This document shows positions 33,926-43,329 of a stretch of 64,000 bases of DNA, in pieces. A program made the translations under genes and the position numbers. Position 1 is the first letter of the stretch; each line of letters begins with the position of its first letter. The DNA is taken from assembly GCF_003856495.1 (NCBI RefSeq), contig NZ_CP034118.1:2330182-2394181 (forward strand), in the 5' to 3' direction. The stretch comes from Staphylospora marina (GTDB lineage Bacteria; Bacillota; Bacilli; Thermoactinomycetales; Thermoactinomycetaceae). The notes under the pieces are model-generated. The model saw only the letters and a list, made by a program, of their open reading frames with translations. It made no database searches and was not told the DNA's origin.

Positions 33926-34248
33926 CAGTCCGTCACCTCCACCAGAAACAATTTCCGATCAAATCCTCCGCGCTTGCTCAACTTGTCTCTGCGGATCTTC
34001 TCCAATTCTTCCATGGTTGCACCGTGACATTCCGCCAGTGCATGAATCAACTCAAGCAAATCCGCAAGCTCTTCAAGGGACTCCCTGTCATTTTTCGCAG
34101 CCTCATACTCCGCCAATTCTTCGTGCAACTTCTTCCGGGCTTCTCTTTGGAATTCCTCGTCACCGAGTACCCGGGTGATCGCCTTTTTCCCGGAAGCCTC
34201 AATGATTTCCGGAATGCGGTCCCGAATCAATTTTTCATATACGGGCAT
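33925..34248 (-). CDS. MazG-like nucleotide pyrophosphohydrolase
   Basis: 107 residues from ATG 34248 (GGAGG upstream). All-alpha NTP-PPase fold with acidic helix motifs KLHEELAEYEAAKN and ELADLLELIHAL that bind magnesium (EExxE and ExxD). The opening YEKLIRDRIPEII is the typical phosphoribosyl-ATP pyrophosphohydrolase-like start. It hydrolyses nucleoside triphosphates in known members. First gene of the helicase operon; coupling and shared terminator suggest joint action. Confidence 0.85.
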   Translation of the reverse strand: MPVYEKLIRDRIPEIIEASGKKAITRVLGDEEFQREARKKLHEELAEYEAAKNDRESLEELADLLELIHALAECHGATMEELEKIRRDKLSKRGGFDRKLFLVEVTD

Positions 34249-34459
34249 GTGAACGCCTCCAATGATGTACTCTCGTGAATTTACGGTTTCATGATAAGAA
34301 TTCGTGATTCGGGGAAAATTTGTGGTCCACCCTCACTAGTCCAGCGACATTCTCAAAAAAACAATCAACGCAAGAGTTGAACGATTGCAGGAGCATGCCA
34401 ACCGTCCCGCCAATAAACAGTATCAGGAACAAAAATTCTCGTTCTCCGGAGGTCATCCC

Positions 34460-34984
34460 ATGGACGACTTGCGCTCCCCGATCGGTCCGTACGTGGAACC
34501 GTCCCGATTGACGGAAGAGGAGATCAGCCGACTCATCGAAAGGATGGACGACATTCCCGCCAAGCTGGAGCAGGCAGTGTTCGGTCTGAACGAAGAGCAA
34601 TTGGACACGCCGTATCGGCCGGGCGGCTGGACGTTGCGTCAAGTGGCTCATCACGTGGCGGACAGCAACTTGAACGTGTTTCTCCGCTTCAAATTTGCCC
34701 TGACGGAAGAAAACCCCCGAATCATGCCGTTCCCGGAGGATTTGTGGGCCGAACTGCCGGACAGCCGGATGCCGGTCGAACCATCCATCCGATTGCTGAA
34801 GGGGCTGCATGAACGATTGACCGTTCTGCTGAAATCCATGGAATACAAGGATTTCGCGCGCACGTACCATCATCCGGATCTCAAGCGGGAGATCCGGTTG
34901 GACAAGGTCCTGGACATGTATGTCTGGCACAGCGAGCATCATCTTGCGCAGATCACCCGATTTCGGGAACGGATGGGCTGGTGA
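34460..34984 (+). CDS. YfiT/BstA-like bacillithiol transferase (DinB fold)
   Basis: 174 residues from ATG 34460 (GGAGG upstream), the same length as B. subtilis YfiT (BstA). It matches throughout: YPIGEY-like PIGPYVEP, DTPYRPGGWTLRQVAHHVADS with the first metal His, ALTEENPRIMPF, and VWHSEHHLAQITRFRERMGW with the other two His. Such enzymes attach bacillithiol to electrophiles such as fosfomycin-like or haloalkane compounds. Divergent from the MazG-helicase operon. Confidence 0.9.
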   Translation: MDDLRSPIGPYVEPSRLTEEEISRLIERMDDIPAKLEQAVFGLNEEQLDTPYRPGGWTLRQVAHHVADSNLNVFLRFKFALTEENPRIMPFPEDLWAELPDSRMPVEPSIRLLKGLHERLTVLLKSMEYKDFARTYHHPDLKREIRLDKVLDMYVWHSEHHLAQITRFRERMGW

Positions 34985-34989
34985 ATGCG

Positions 34990-35022
34990 AAAACAGCCGA
35001 CTCGTGAAGAGTCGGCTGAAAC
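34990..35022. terminator. Bidirectional intrinsic terminator
   Basis: CAGCCGACTC pairs with GAGTCGGCTG. The leftward reading ends in TTTT and serves the operon ending at 35029. Confidence 0.8.
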
Positions 35023-35028
35023 TTTTGA

Positions 35029-35742
35029 TCAGAAATCGACCAGACGTCCTCTTTGTCCAGCGGAAGCATCCGGGGCTTCGATGTCCTGCCCTTGCGGCTT
35101 TCCGACCGTCGCCAGTTTTTTCAGCCGCACCCTGATGTGAGGCTTCAATTCGAGGCTGTCGGCAAAATCGTCCACGGAGGTAAAGCCGCCCTTCTCCAGC
35201 CGCTTTCTGACGGCCAGTTTGGCCAGGATCAGGTTCATGCCCGGGAGGGTGGCCAGTTCTTCCTCGGAGGCGGTGTTCAGATCCACGAGGCCGGACGGCT
35301 GAGAAGAATCCGGAACGGAAGGATTCGCGGAAGGAGATGTTCGCGAATCCGGCCCGACGGACGGTGCGGATCGCTTTCCTTCATACTCCCGGAGAATCTG
35401 TTTCCTCAGATCCTCCAACTCTCGATTTATGATTTGATTCCGATACCGGAGACGCTCCAGGTATTCACGACGGATCAACATCGCATGGATGATCGAAACA
35501 GGCCACAGCGCAACCGCCACTCCCGCAGCAAGATCCATGTACACATCGCTCAGTACCCCTTCACTGATCATCATCACGACAAAGGGAATGGCGTACCCGA
35601 TACCGGCCAGCACCCACTTGCGCTGCCTGACCCTGATTCCGATGTAAAAGAATGAGACCCAGTTCAAAATTCCCAATGTGAACAGTGCCCAGCCCATCCA
35701 CAGGGAGTTCCAAAGCTCCCAGTACTTGCTCTCCTCATTCAT
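35029..35742 (-). CDS. Membrane protein with ComEA-like helix-hairpin-helix domain
   Basis: 237 residues from ATG 35742 (AAGGGGAAAG upstream). Residues about 8-90 hold three hydrophobic segments (MGWALFTLGILNWVSFFYIG and two more), then a charged helix (REYLERLRYRNQII), a flexible Ser/Pro linker and a C-terminal HhH domain: VDLNTASEEELATLPGM is the ComEA signature, used there for DNA binding. Fifth and last gene of the Ycf46-type operon; its start overlaps the radical-SAM stop by 8 nt. No competence gene is near, so it may tether the other four proteins to the membrane. Confidence 0.8.
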   Translation of the reverse strand: MNEESKYWELWNSLWMGWALFTLGILNWVSFFYIGIRVRQRKWVLAGIGYAIPFVVMMISEGVLSDVYMDLAAGVAVALWPVSIIHAMLIRREYLERLRYRNQIINRELEDLRKQILREYEGKRSAPSVGPDSRTSPSANPSVPDSSQPSGLVDLNTASEEELATLPGMNLILAKLAVRKRLEKGGFTSVDDFADSLELKPHIRVRLKKLATVGKPQGQDIEAPDASAGQRGRLVDF

Positions 35743-36445
35743 CGGCTTTCCCCTTCTTGGGTGGAGATTCTCGTTCCAATTCCAGTTCTTCGAGCAATTC
35801 CTGCAAGGCATCCATGTCGGCCACTCCGTTCAAGGTGACGATCCCGCCCCGCTCCAGACGGATTTCCAACCGGTTCCGATGGCGCCCGAGTTCCGGTTTC
35901 AAAAAGGCGTACCTGTCCGTGAGAAAATGGATCCGCTGATTGGAAGAGCCCACCCAGGGACGGCTGACATCCGCTTTCTCCCGCATGAACGGACCGTCCA
36001 GCAAAATGTCCGTCACGCCCAGCAATGCGTGCCAGTCCGGACGGGAAGCGGCCCTCAGTTCTTCCAACCGGTAACCCGAATAGGTCACCACCGACATTCC
36101 CCGATGTTTCAGCATCCGCCCCAATGCAGCCAGAGGAGCCGCCTGGTCGAACGGCTCTCCCCCGGCAAACGTCACCCCTTCCACCTCCGGCCCTTCAAGG
36201 ATCCGCCGTGCCAGCTCCCCGACGGTCACCGTTTCCCCGCCGTTCGGGGACCAGGTCCAGGGGACCGCGCAACCCGGACAGCGGATGGAACACCCCTGCA
36301 CCCAGATGCACGCCCGGATGCCGGGACCTTCCGCGCGGGTCTTCGGAAGAAAGCGATGCAGGCGGAGGGTGAGGTCTCCCCCCGCTCCTTGCCCCGTCCA
36401 GGCATCAGTCCTCGCGGAGCCGCTGCTGTTGTTCGGTTTGCTCAT
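35735..36445 (-). CDS. Radical-SAM (4Fe-4S) activase-like enzyme
   Basis: 236 residues. The cluster motif is C-x3-C-x2-C in VQGCSIRCPGC, with FAGGEPFD (SAM-binding GGEP) and further strands typical of NrdG/PFL-activase type enzymes. No glycyl-radical partner is in the window, so its target is unknown. It overlaps DUF2997 by 41 nt and couples to the HhH gene. AGAGGTTC lies directly before ATG 36445. Confidence 0.85.
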   Translation of the reverse strand: MSKPNNSSGSARTDAWTGQGAGGDLTLRLHRFLPKTRAEGPGIRACIWVQGCSIRCPGCAVPWTWSPNGGETVTVGELARRILEGPEVEGVTFAGGEPFDQAAPLAALGRMLKHRGMSVVTYSGYRLEELRAASRPDWHALLGVTDILLDGPFMREKADVSRPWVGSSNQRIHFLTDRYAFLKPELGRHRNRLEIRLERGGIVTLNGVADMDALQELLEELELERESPPKKGKADE

Positions 36446-36617
36446 GAACCTCTTCCTCTTCGTAATATTCCGGCGTGAAATCGGAATCCACCGTCTCCGC
36501 TTCGAGCAGCTCTTCCAGAATCCCGATGTAATCCGTGCAGCGCTTTCCCTTGACTCCCTCGACCTCGGCCTGGATGGTTCCGTCGGGGAACAGCCGGATC
36601 TTTACCCGCTTTTTCAT
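36405..36617 (-). CDS. DUF2997 protein
   Basis: 70 residues. A beta-strand pair (KIRLFPDGTIQAEVEGVKGKRC) and CTDYIGILEELL match the DUF2997 family, whose function is unknown. A strongly acidic, Glu/Gln-rich tail follows (TPEYYEEEEVHEQ). Its ATG overlaps the preceding stop (TGATG). In other genomes DUF2997 sits beside DUF1257 and Ycf46-type ATPases, as here. Confidence 0.85.
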   Translation of the reverse strand: MKKRVKIRLFPDGTIQAEVEGVKGKRCTDYIGILEELLEAETVDSDFTPEYYEEEEVHEQTEQQQRLRED

Positions 36618-37060
36618 CACGGTCCCCCCTGCACCGTATAGGTCAGCACGATGGAGTGATCTTCCTGCACTTCTTCCGACTCCAGTTCCAATCCGCGGGT
36701 GGATGCCCGTTCTTTCAATCTCCGGTAGACCTGCTCCTGCAGGAGAAGGGTGTACTCTTCCTGGATCAGGGAGACCAGTTCGGCGGCTTCTTCCTCCGTC
36801 CAATCTCCGACAAACCGGAAATCGTGAGTTCGGGATTCATCGTTCAGGTGAATGGTCAACTGTTTGTCCGGACCGCCCTCCACCTTCAGGACCCCGTCCT
36901 TCTCTTCCACCGCCCATCCCGCGCGGACCAGGGATTTGTTGAGGAGATCCCTGTTTTTCATGCGGGTTCCCAGCACCAGTTCCCGTTGCTCCGTTTTTCT
37001 GGTTTCCAGCATCCCGGCGGCAGCCATTGCCACGGGAACCAAGACCACCATGACCCCCAT
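36617..37060 (-). CDS. Ycf35-like protein (DUF1257)
   Basis: 147 residues from ATG 37060 (GGAGGG upstream). The hydrophobic start (MGVMVVLVPVAMAAAGM) could be a membrane anchor, an addition I do not expect in cyanobacterial Ycf35. The core (LLNKSLVRAGWAVEEKDGVLKVEGG, DESRTHDFRFVGDW, EEEAAELVSLIQEEYTLLLQEQVYRRLKERA) follows the DUF1257/Ycf35 pattern. Function is unknown in bacteria. Second gene of the operon. Confidence 0.8.
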   Translation of the reverse strand: MGVMVVLVPVAMAAAGMLETRKTEQRELVLGTRMKNRDLLNKSLVRAGWAVEEKDGVLKVEGGPDKQLTIHLNDESRTHDFRFVGDWTEEEAAELVSLIQEEYTLLLQEQVYRRLKERASTRGLELESEEVQEDHSIVLTYTVQGGP

Positions 37061-37075
37061 TCGGATCCCTCCGTC

Positions 37076-38725
37076 TCAAAAATCGATGGTTCTGCCGCCG
37101 CGGATTCCCCGCACGTCTTCGCCGGGAACCGGAGCAGTCGGCGAAATGCCCTGACCGGGAGCATAATCCTTCATGTCTTCCGGGGCGGTGGCGGCGACGG
37201 CCCGGACATTGGCCCACTCCCGGATGGCCCGGATTTGCTCCGCCTGAGTGACCGACAAGGGCACCATTTGGCGAATCGCTTTTTCGAAGTCATCCAAACG
37301 GACGCTCCGCTCCTCCGAAAACGCTTCGAACAGTCCGGCAATCACGGCCTGTTCCAGCTCCGCGCCCACGAATCCTTCGGTGAGCCGGGCCAGATGATCC
37401 AGCACTTCCTCCGTCACCTGAAAGGAGCCTGTCACCTTCGGATCCTGAAGACGCTTGCGAAGATGTACGGAAAAGATGTCCTTTCGCTCGCGGTGTGTGG
37501 GCAAATCGACAAAGAAGATCTCGTCAAACCTTCCTTTTCGGAGCAGCTCCGGCGGAAGACGGTCGATGTTGTTGGCCGTGGCCACCACGAACACCGGCGA
37601 TGTCTTTTCCTGCATCCAGGTGAGAAACGTGCCGAACACCCGGGCAGACACCCCGCCGTCCCCGCCGATTCCGAGTCCGCCGAAGCCTTTTTCGATCTCG
37701 TCAATCCAGAGCACGCACGGGGCAATCGCCTCCGCGGTGCGAATCGACTGGCGCATGTTTTCTTCACTGCTGCCCACGATGCCATGGAAAATGCGTCCCA
37801 AATCCATTCTCAGCAGCGGCAGGTGCCACATGGCGCTGATCGATTTGGCGATGAGGCTCTTTCCGCAGCCGGGCACTCCGGTGATCAGGACACCTTTGGG
37901 CGCCGGAAGACCGTACCGCCTGGCCGATTCGAGCCAGGAGTTGCTCCGCTTTTTCAACCAGCGCTTCAGGTTCTCGAGCCCCCCCACGTCGTTCATGTCC
38001 AGGTTGGAGGAGACAAACTCGAGAATGCCGGTCTTCTGGATGATCTGCCGCTTCTCTTCGTGGATGACGTCCACTTCGTCGGCGGTGAGCCGCCCGGTTT
38101 GGGCCATGGCCCGGGCAAAGGCGTTTTCGGCCTCTTTCAGCGTAAGGCCCAGGGCCGCTTTCGCCAATCGCTCCTTGTCTTCTTCGGTCAGCGAAATGGT
38201 GATGCGTCCCGATTTGCTGTTGACCCTCACCATGTCCGTCAACAGGGCGAGAATATCTTCAAAGGTGGGAAGAGCGAAGTCGAGAAGGGTCACATCCTTG
38301 CGCAATTCATCCGGGAGGACCGTCAGCGGGGACACGAAAATGATGCTTTTCGGGGAAACGCTCCGTTTCAGTTCCGCCGCCAGATCCCTCAGTTTGCGGA
38401 TCAGCAAATGATCGGGACGCGCGCTCCCCGCCCCGAAATAGACGTGAAAATCGCACAACACAAAGACCGACGGCTCCTGAAACTTTCGGATCCATTCGAG
38501 TGCTTTCAGAGGAGGCCTCGTTTCTTCGGAACCGGACATTCCCTCGCCGCGAATCCCTTCCGTCGCGGTCCAGACAAACATCTTCCGCGGCGTCCGGATG
38601 CGGCGGGCATCCTTGACCAAACCCTTGATCACTTCCAGCACGCGTTCTTCTTCCCAGGTCGGGATGTAAATCAGGGGAAACCTGGCTTTCAACAAACTGG
38701 CCAATTGCAGGTCAAATCGGGACAT
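37076..38725 (-). CDS. Ycf46-like AAA ATPase
   Basis: 549 residues. Residues about 1-240 form an inactive N-terminal ATPase-like domain ([18 protein letters not shown], then [11 protein letters not shown]). Residues about 260-480 are a classical AAA domain: [13 protein letters not shown] (Walker A), [11 protein letters not shown] (Walker B), SRH ([28 protein letters not shown]). The C-terminal helices end with a flexible tail. Ycf46 is the chloroplast/cyanobacterial relative; its role is in stress or carbon uptake there. First gene of a five-gene operon; GAGGGAATTGA precedes ATG 38725 and a TATAAT lies about 45 nt upstream. Confidence 0.88.
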   Translation of the reverse strand: MSRFDLQLASLLKARFPLIYIPTWEEERVLEVIKGLVKDARRIRTPRKMFVWTATEGIRGEGMSGSEETRPPLKALEWIRKFQEPSVFVLCDFHVYFGAGSARPDHLLIRKLRDLAAELKRSVSPKSIIFVSPLTVLPDELRKDVTLLDFALPTFEDILALLTDMVRVNSKSGRITISLTEEDKERLAKAALGLTLKEAENAFARAMAQTGRLTADEVDVIHEEKRQIIQKTGILEFVSSNLDMNDVGGLENLKRWLKKRSNSWLESARRYGLPAPKGVLITGVPGCGKSLIAKSISAMWHLPLLRMDLGRIFHGIVGSSEENMRQSIRTAEAIAPCVLWIDEIEKGFGGLGIGGDGGVSARVFGTFLTWMQEKTSPVFVVATANNIDRLPPELLRKGRFDEIFFVDLPTHRERKDIFSVHLRKRLQDPKVTGSFQVTEEVLDHLARLTEGFVGAELEQAVIAGLFEAFSEERSVRLDDFEKAIRQMVPLSVTQAEQIRAIREWANVRAVAATAPEDMKDYAPGQGISPTAPVPGEDVRGIRGGRTIDF

Positions 38726-38865
38726 TCAATTCCCTCGATTCCGTCTTTTTGAGATATGATTTCTTAAGATATTATATCAATTTTTCCTGAAACAGACAGT
38801 ACCCGTGCGGAGTTTTCGAAGCCAGTCGGACCGGCGTTCGCCGGGCCGGACAAGGATCCCGTCCG

Positions 38866-39210
38866 TCAAGTCACGGTCAGGATCCATGCGGTCAGCGTCC
38901 TTGCCCCCCACACGACGAGGATGGACAGCCCCAGTCCGCTGAGCAGACCGGTCACCACCCGCAGGACGTTGGTGCTCTCCCGCCATCCCCATTTCTGGGT
39001 GAAACCGTCGATCAGCATCGGAATCTGCAGAAGCAATCCCCACCACCAGGGAAGCGTCGGCAGGAACAAAAGCGGCAAAATGAACAAATACCCCAGCAAC
39101 ATGCTCAAGCACCGGGCACAGATCGGCATCGGCTTCCCGCGAAAGTGCAGGCAACGATCCGGCCGTCGATGACAAGGAACGATCAAGATCATCTCACGAA
39201 TCAGGTTCAC
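38866..39210 (-). CDS. DUF2085 membrane protein
   Basis: 114 residues from GTG 39210 (GGAGG seven bases upstream). The signature CHRRPDRCLHFRGKPMPICARC of DUF2085 is followed by about three membrane segments (SMLLGYLFILPLLFLPTL; LLLQIPMLIDG; LLSGLGLSILVVWG). The conserved Cys/His may bind a metal. Function is unknown. Same direction as, and 140 nt upstream of, the Ycf46 operon. Confidence 0.88.
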   Translation of the reverse strand: MNLIREMILIVPCHRRPDRCLHFRGKPMPICARCLSMLLGYLFILPLLFLPTLPWWWGLLLQIPMLIDGFTQKWGWRESTNVLRVVTGLLSGLGLSILVVWGARTLTAWILTVT

Positions 39211-39520
39211 GCAAGTGCCTCCAACGATAAGAATCAGTCACAGTCACCGTCACGGTCGGGTCCGCAATCGCAATCCGCACATGAGTGACGCCTTCTTTGA
39301 TTCAACTGAACTTCCAAATATCTATTATCCAAAAATGACAGCGCCGAATCACAAAAAAACCGGGTTCCTTTCCCCGGCTCCATCTTCCGGAAACCAACGA
39401 ACGCACATCCCCGGTGAGACCGGCAGACATCGCTCCGGATTTTCGGTATGGATACCCATTTTCGATAAACACGAATCCCTTTTTGGTTCTTCCCTCCCAT
39501 CATATTCAATGATCCCCAAC

Positions 39521-39553
39521 AAAAAACTCCGCCCCCATGGGCAGAGTTTCAAT
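39521..39553 (-). terminator. Intrinsic terminator of the ribose operon
   Basis: ACTCTGCCC pairs with GGGCGGAGT and is followed by six T on the minus strand, 11 nt after rbsB. Confidence 0.85.
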
Positions 39554-39563
39554 TCATTCACTT

Positions 39564-40502
39564 TCACTTCTTGGTCACCAATTCCACCTGCACCGGGTAA
39601 TAGGCATCCACTTTTTCTCCCTTCAGCGCCTTGAGTGCCGTTTCCACGGCCATCTTGCCCATGTCGGCGGGTTTCTGGGCGACGGTGGCGGCCAGTTCGC
39701 CGGCGTTCACGGCCTTGACGGCGTCTTCGGTGGCGTCGAAGCCGACGATGAGGATTTGCTTTTTGGCGGCTTTGACGGCTTCGAGGGCGCCGAGGGCCAT
39801 TTCGTCATTGTGGGCGAAGACGGCCTGGATGTCCGGATGGCTTTGCAGGATGTTTTCCATGACGCTCAGTCCCTTGGCGCGGTTGAAATCAGCCGGCTGT
39901 TTGGCGACGATCTCCACACCCGGCTTGCCGTCAACGGCCTGGTGGAAGCCTTTGCCACGGTCATGGGCCGCCGAGGTGCCCGCCAGTCCCTCCAGCTCGG
40001 CAATTTTGCCCTTGCCGCCCAGTTTCTGCAGGATGAACTCCCCGGCCAATTGGCCGCCGGCCACATTGTCGGAAGCGATGTGCGACAGAATCTTGATGTC
40101 CTTGCCTTCCGCGGCGCGGTCCACGGTGATGACCGGGATGCCTGCCTTGTTGGCGGCTTCGACGGCGCTGGATGCCGCCTTGCTGTCCGTCGGGTTGAGC
40201 AGGATCAGGTCCACTTTCTTCTGGATCAGGTCTTCGACGTCATTCAGCTGCTTGGCGGTGTCGTCCTGGGCATCGGCGACGACCAGCTCGGCACCGGCCG
40301 CCTTGGCCGCCTGTTCGGCCCCGTCTTTCAGTGTGACGAAGAACGGGTTGTTCAACGTGGAGACGGACAGACCGATGGTGATCTTGTCATCGGACGTATT
40401 CTGATTTTCCCCGCCCGCCTCCAGGCTGGACTTCGTGGAGCATCCGGTAACCACCAATACGGCGAGAAGGAAGCACAACGCAAACAACCGCAAGCGTTTC
40501 AC
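39564..40502 (-). CDS. rbsB: Ribose ABC transporter substrate-binding lipoprotein
   Basis: 312 residues from GTG 40502 (GGAGGTG upstream). A lipoprotein signal ([10 protein letters not shown]) and the periplasmic-binding fold of Rbs[60 protein letters not shown]. Carries ribose outside the cell to RbsC. A 238-nt gap separates it from rbsC, where I see no gene. It ends the operon at a terminator. Confidence 0.94.
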   Translation of the reverse strand: MKRLRLFALCFLLAVLVVTGCSTKSSLEAGGENQNTSDDKITIGLSVSTLNNPFFVTLKDGAEQAAKAAGAELVVADAQDDTAKQLNDVEDLIQKKVDLILLNPTDSKAASSAVEAANKAGIPVITVDRAAEGKDIKILSHIASDNVAGGQLAGEFILQKLGGKGKIAELEGLAGTSAAHDRGKGFHQAVDGKPGVEIVAKQPADFNRAKGLSVMENILQSHPDIQAVFAHNDEMALGALEAVKAAKKQILIVGFDATEDAVKAVNAGELAATVAQKPADMGKMAVETALKALKGEKVDAYYPVQVELVTKK

Positions 40503-40740
40503 GGGTCAGCACCTCCGCTTTGAATGCCGATAGATTCAGCGGCTGGATCACAAAGAGTTGTTGCATCATGAATCATTCTGCCTCCGCCGCCACGGCGTCC
40601 GGCTCACTCCTCGCTGCTGTCCTCCGGGGAGCCAGCGGAAGGACGTGGCCGGTTTCATACATTGCCGTGTCATCGTGTGTCTCACTGCTTTTTAGCTTTT
40701 CCGTGACGCGCGACAGCCCGGACCGCATGCGGGATCGGGC

Positions 40741-41700
40741 TCAGGTCCGCCCCTCCCGTGAACGGTCCAGCAGGACGGCCAACAGGATGACACATCCCTT
40801 GACCACCTGTTGATAGAATGATGAGACATCCAGCAGATTCAGCCCGTTGTCCAGCACACCCATGATCATCGCGCCGACGAGGGTGCCAAACATCCATCCC
40901 CGGCCGCCGCTCAGGCTGGTCCCCCCGAGCACGGCCGCGGCGATGGCATCCAGTTCGTATCCCATGCCGGCCACGGGCTGGGCGGAGTGGAGCCGGGACG
41001 TGAGAATGATCCCGCCAAACGCGGCAAAAAAGCCGCTCATCGTGTAAACCGCCAGCTTGATCCGTTCCGTGCGGATGCCGGAGTACAGGGCCGCTTCCTC
41101 ATTTCCGCCCACGGCGTAGACATGGCGTCCGAACACGGTGTGCCGGAGAATCATATGAAGGAGCAGACAAAACACGAGCATCCAAACAACAGGGACCGGA
41201 ATCTCCAGAAAGTACCCCTTGCCCAAGAGGGAAAACACCTCACTGTGGAAGGAAATGGGTTTTCCTTCCGTGAGAACAAGCACCCCGCCCCGGCAAATGG
41301 TCATCGTCGCCAGGGTGGCAATGAACGGGGCGATCCGGCCGTACGAGACCAACAAACCGTTGGCGGCACCGAGCAGCACCCCGACGGCCAGACCGGAAAG
41401 CGAGGCGGTCAGGGCATCCGTTCCACCGGACAGCAACGTGGCGGTGACGGCTCCGGACATGGCCAGAACCGAACCGACAGACAAGTCGATCCCGCCGGTG
41501 AGAATCACCAAGGTCATCCCGAAAGCAAGGAGTGCGTTGATGGAAATCTGGCGCAAGATGTTGAACAGGTTCGTGACGGTCAGGAAATCGGGCGTGACCA
41601 CCGACAGGACTGCGCAGATCAACATCAGCCCGAGCAGAGGTCCCGTCCGGCGCAGGGAAAAGGAGGACAAAATCTGTTTGTACGTCAGGGCCGGTTTCAC
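40741..41700 (-). CDS. rbsC: Ribose ABC transporter permease
   Basis: 319 residues, about eight to ten membrane helices, with the RbsC signatures GMTLVILTGGIDLSVGS, VGGNEEAALYSGI and AAVLGGTSLSGGRG. GTG 41700 overlaps the rbsA stop (GTGA), so it is coupled to rbsA. Confidence 0.95.
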   Translation of the reverse strand: MKPALTYKQILSSFSLRRTGPLLGLMLICAVLSVVTPDFLTVTNLFNILRQISINALLAFGMTLVILTGGIDLSVGSVLAMSGAVTATLLSGGTDALTASLSGLAVGVLLGAANGLLVSYGRIAPFIATLATMTICRGGVLVLTEGKPISFHSEVFSLLGKGYFLEIPVPVVWMLVFCLLLHMILRHTVFGRHVYAVGGNEEAALYSGIRTERIKLAVYTMSGFFAAFGGIILTSRLHSAQPVAGMGYELDAIAAAVLGGTSLSGGRGWMFGTLVGAMIMGVLDNGLNLLDVSSFYQQVVKGCVILLAVLLDRSREGRT

Positions 41701-43196
41701 CGGGCAATGGCACCTCCGGTCATGGCGGCGAGCACCGCTTCTTTTGATGCTTCATTTGCCGGAAATTCGGCGGTGATCCGGCCGTCCTTCATGGTCAGGA
41801 TGCGGTCGGCCATCAGCAGGAGTTCTTCCAGGTCGGACGAGATGAGCAAAACGGCGATGCCCGATGCGGCCAACGCTTCCAGCTGCCGGTAAATCTCCGC
41901 GCGGGCGGCCACGTCCACGCCGCGGGTCGGTTCATCAAGGATCAGGAGCCTCGGCGGGCGAACGAGCCATTTGCCCAGCACCACCTTTTGCTGGTTTCCG
42001 CCGCTGAGCAGGCGGGTTTCCCGGCGGGCGTCCGGAGGATGGATCCGCAGCCGGTGGATCAAATCACCGGATGACCGAACCTCTTCCGGGCCGCGGATCC
42101 AGCCCCACCGGGCATGTTCCCCTCCCGCGGCGAGATGCAGGTTTTCTTTCACCGACATGGACAGAACCAGACCCGTTTGTCGGCGATCTTCCGGCACCAG
42201 GGCCACTCCGGCGCGGACCGCTTCCGCCGGGTGGGAAAAGGAGACGGGCTTCCCGTCAAGAAGGATCTGCCCGTGGTCCGGACGGTCCACCCCGAACAGC
42301 ACCCGGGCCAATTCGGTCCGTCCGGAACCGGCCAAACCGGCCAAACCCACGATTTCCCCCGCGTGAATCCGGAAGGAAATGTCGCGCAGCCGGGAGTGCC
42401 GCGCCACGTTTTCCATCCTCAGCCGTTCGGGACCGTGCGCTCTCTCCCTGATCCGCCCCATGTCCACCGCCCGGCCCGCCATCTTCCGCACGAGCTCGTC
42501 CATCGTGACTTCCGACATCCGGAACGTGCCGGCATGTTCCCCGTCTCTCAGAACCGTGACCCTGTCGGCGATGCGGAACAATTCTTCCATGCGGTGTGAG
42601 ATGTAAATCATGCCCACACCCCGTTTCTTCAACTCGCCGATCACGGAAAACAGATTCTCGGATTCCTGCCGGTTGAGTGCGGACGTGGGCTCGTCCAGAA
42701 CGAGAATCCGTGCGTTTGCGGCCAGGGCCCGGGCGATCTCCACCAGCTGTCGCTGCCCCACCGAACAGTGCCACAGCGGCAGATCAGGATCCAGGTCGGC
42801 TCCCACCCGCCGCAGCGCCTCTTCCGCCGCTTCACGCATCTTGTCCCGATGGATCCAGCCCCACCGGGCAAAGAGGTGTTCCCGTCCGAGAAAGAGGTTT
42901 TCCGCCACGGACAGTTCGGGAACCAGCTGCAATTCCTGGTGAATCACGGCGATCCCGGCGGCGGTGGCGTCCCGGGGATCGCGGATCTCCACGGACGCGC
43001 CGGACAACCGGATTTCGCCCGCATCCTTGCGGTGAATGCCGGCGAGTATCTTCATGAGCGTCGATTTGCCCGCCCCGTTCTCCCCCAGCAGGGCATGAAC
43101 TTCCCCGGGGCAAAGCGTGAAGGAAACCCCTTTGAGAACGGGGGCTCCCTGAAATGACTTGCGAATGTTTTCCAGTTTGAGCAAAGGTTCCGTCAT
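41697..43196 (-). CDS. rbsA: Ribose ABC transporter ATP-binding protein
   Basis: 499 residues from ATG 43196 (GGGGATTC upstream) with two ABC domains. First: GENGAGKSTLMK and the linker/Walker B segment CSVGQRQLVEIARAL...LVLDEPTSAL; second: LLSGGNQQKVVLGKWL and LILDEPTRGVD. The second P-loop is replaced by GLAGSGRTEL, as usual in RbsA. It powers ribose import. Confidence 0.95.
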   Translation of the reverse strand: MTEPLLKLENIRKSFQGAPVLKGVSFTLCPGEVHALLGENGAGKSTLMKILAGIHRKDAGEIRLSGASVEIRDPRDATAAGIAVIHQELQLVPELSVAENLFLGREHLFARWGWIHRDKMREAAEEALRRVGADLDPDLPLWHCSVGQRQLVEIARALAANARILVLDEPTSALNRQESENLFSVIGELKKRGVGMIYISHRMEELFRIADRVTVLRDGEHAGTFRMSEVTMDELVRKMAGRAVDMGRIRERAHGPERLRMENVARHSRLRDISFRIHAGEIVGLAGLAGSGRTELARVLFGVDRPDHGQILLDGKPVSFSHPAEAVRAGVALVPEDRRQTGLVLSMSVKENLHLAAGGEHARWGWIRGPEEVRSSGDLIHRLRIHPPDARRETRLLSGGNQQKVVLGKWLVRPPRLLILDEPTRGVDVAARAEIYRQLEALAASGIAVLLISSDLEELLLMADRILTMKDGRITAEFPANEASKEAVLAAMTGGAIAR

Positions 43197-43329
43197 GATG
43201 AATCCCCGTTTGATTTCAATCATTCTGTGATCCGTTCATCTCCGGTTCCGGCTTGGTCTCCGGCGACGTTCGGGGATGACCGGATCCCGGCCCACCGTGG
43301 GGGGGTGAGTGGCACCGGACGAACCGGGT

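Noticed and set aside
36405-36803. Longer 132-residue frame including DUF2997
   Set aside because: Its first 62 residues overlap the Ycf35-like gene out of frame and the ATG at 36617 is coupled to its stop.
39234-39320. A Cys/Asp-rich minus-strand peptide (SCADCDCGPDRDGDCD)
   Set aside because: Interesting composition, caused by a GTCAC-type simple repeat; no start codon with a ribosome site.
43224-43329. Possible rbsD between rbsK and rbsA
   Set aside because: The gap is too short and no frame resembles RbsD.
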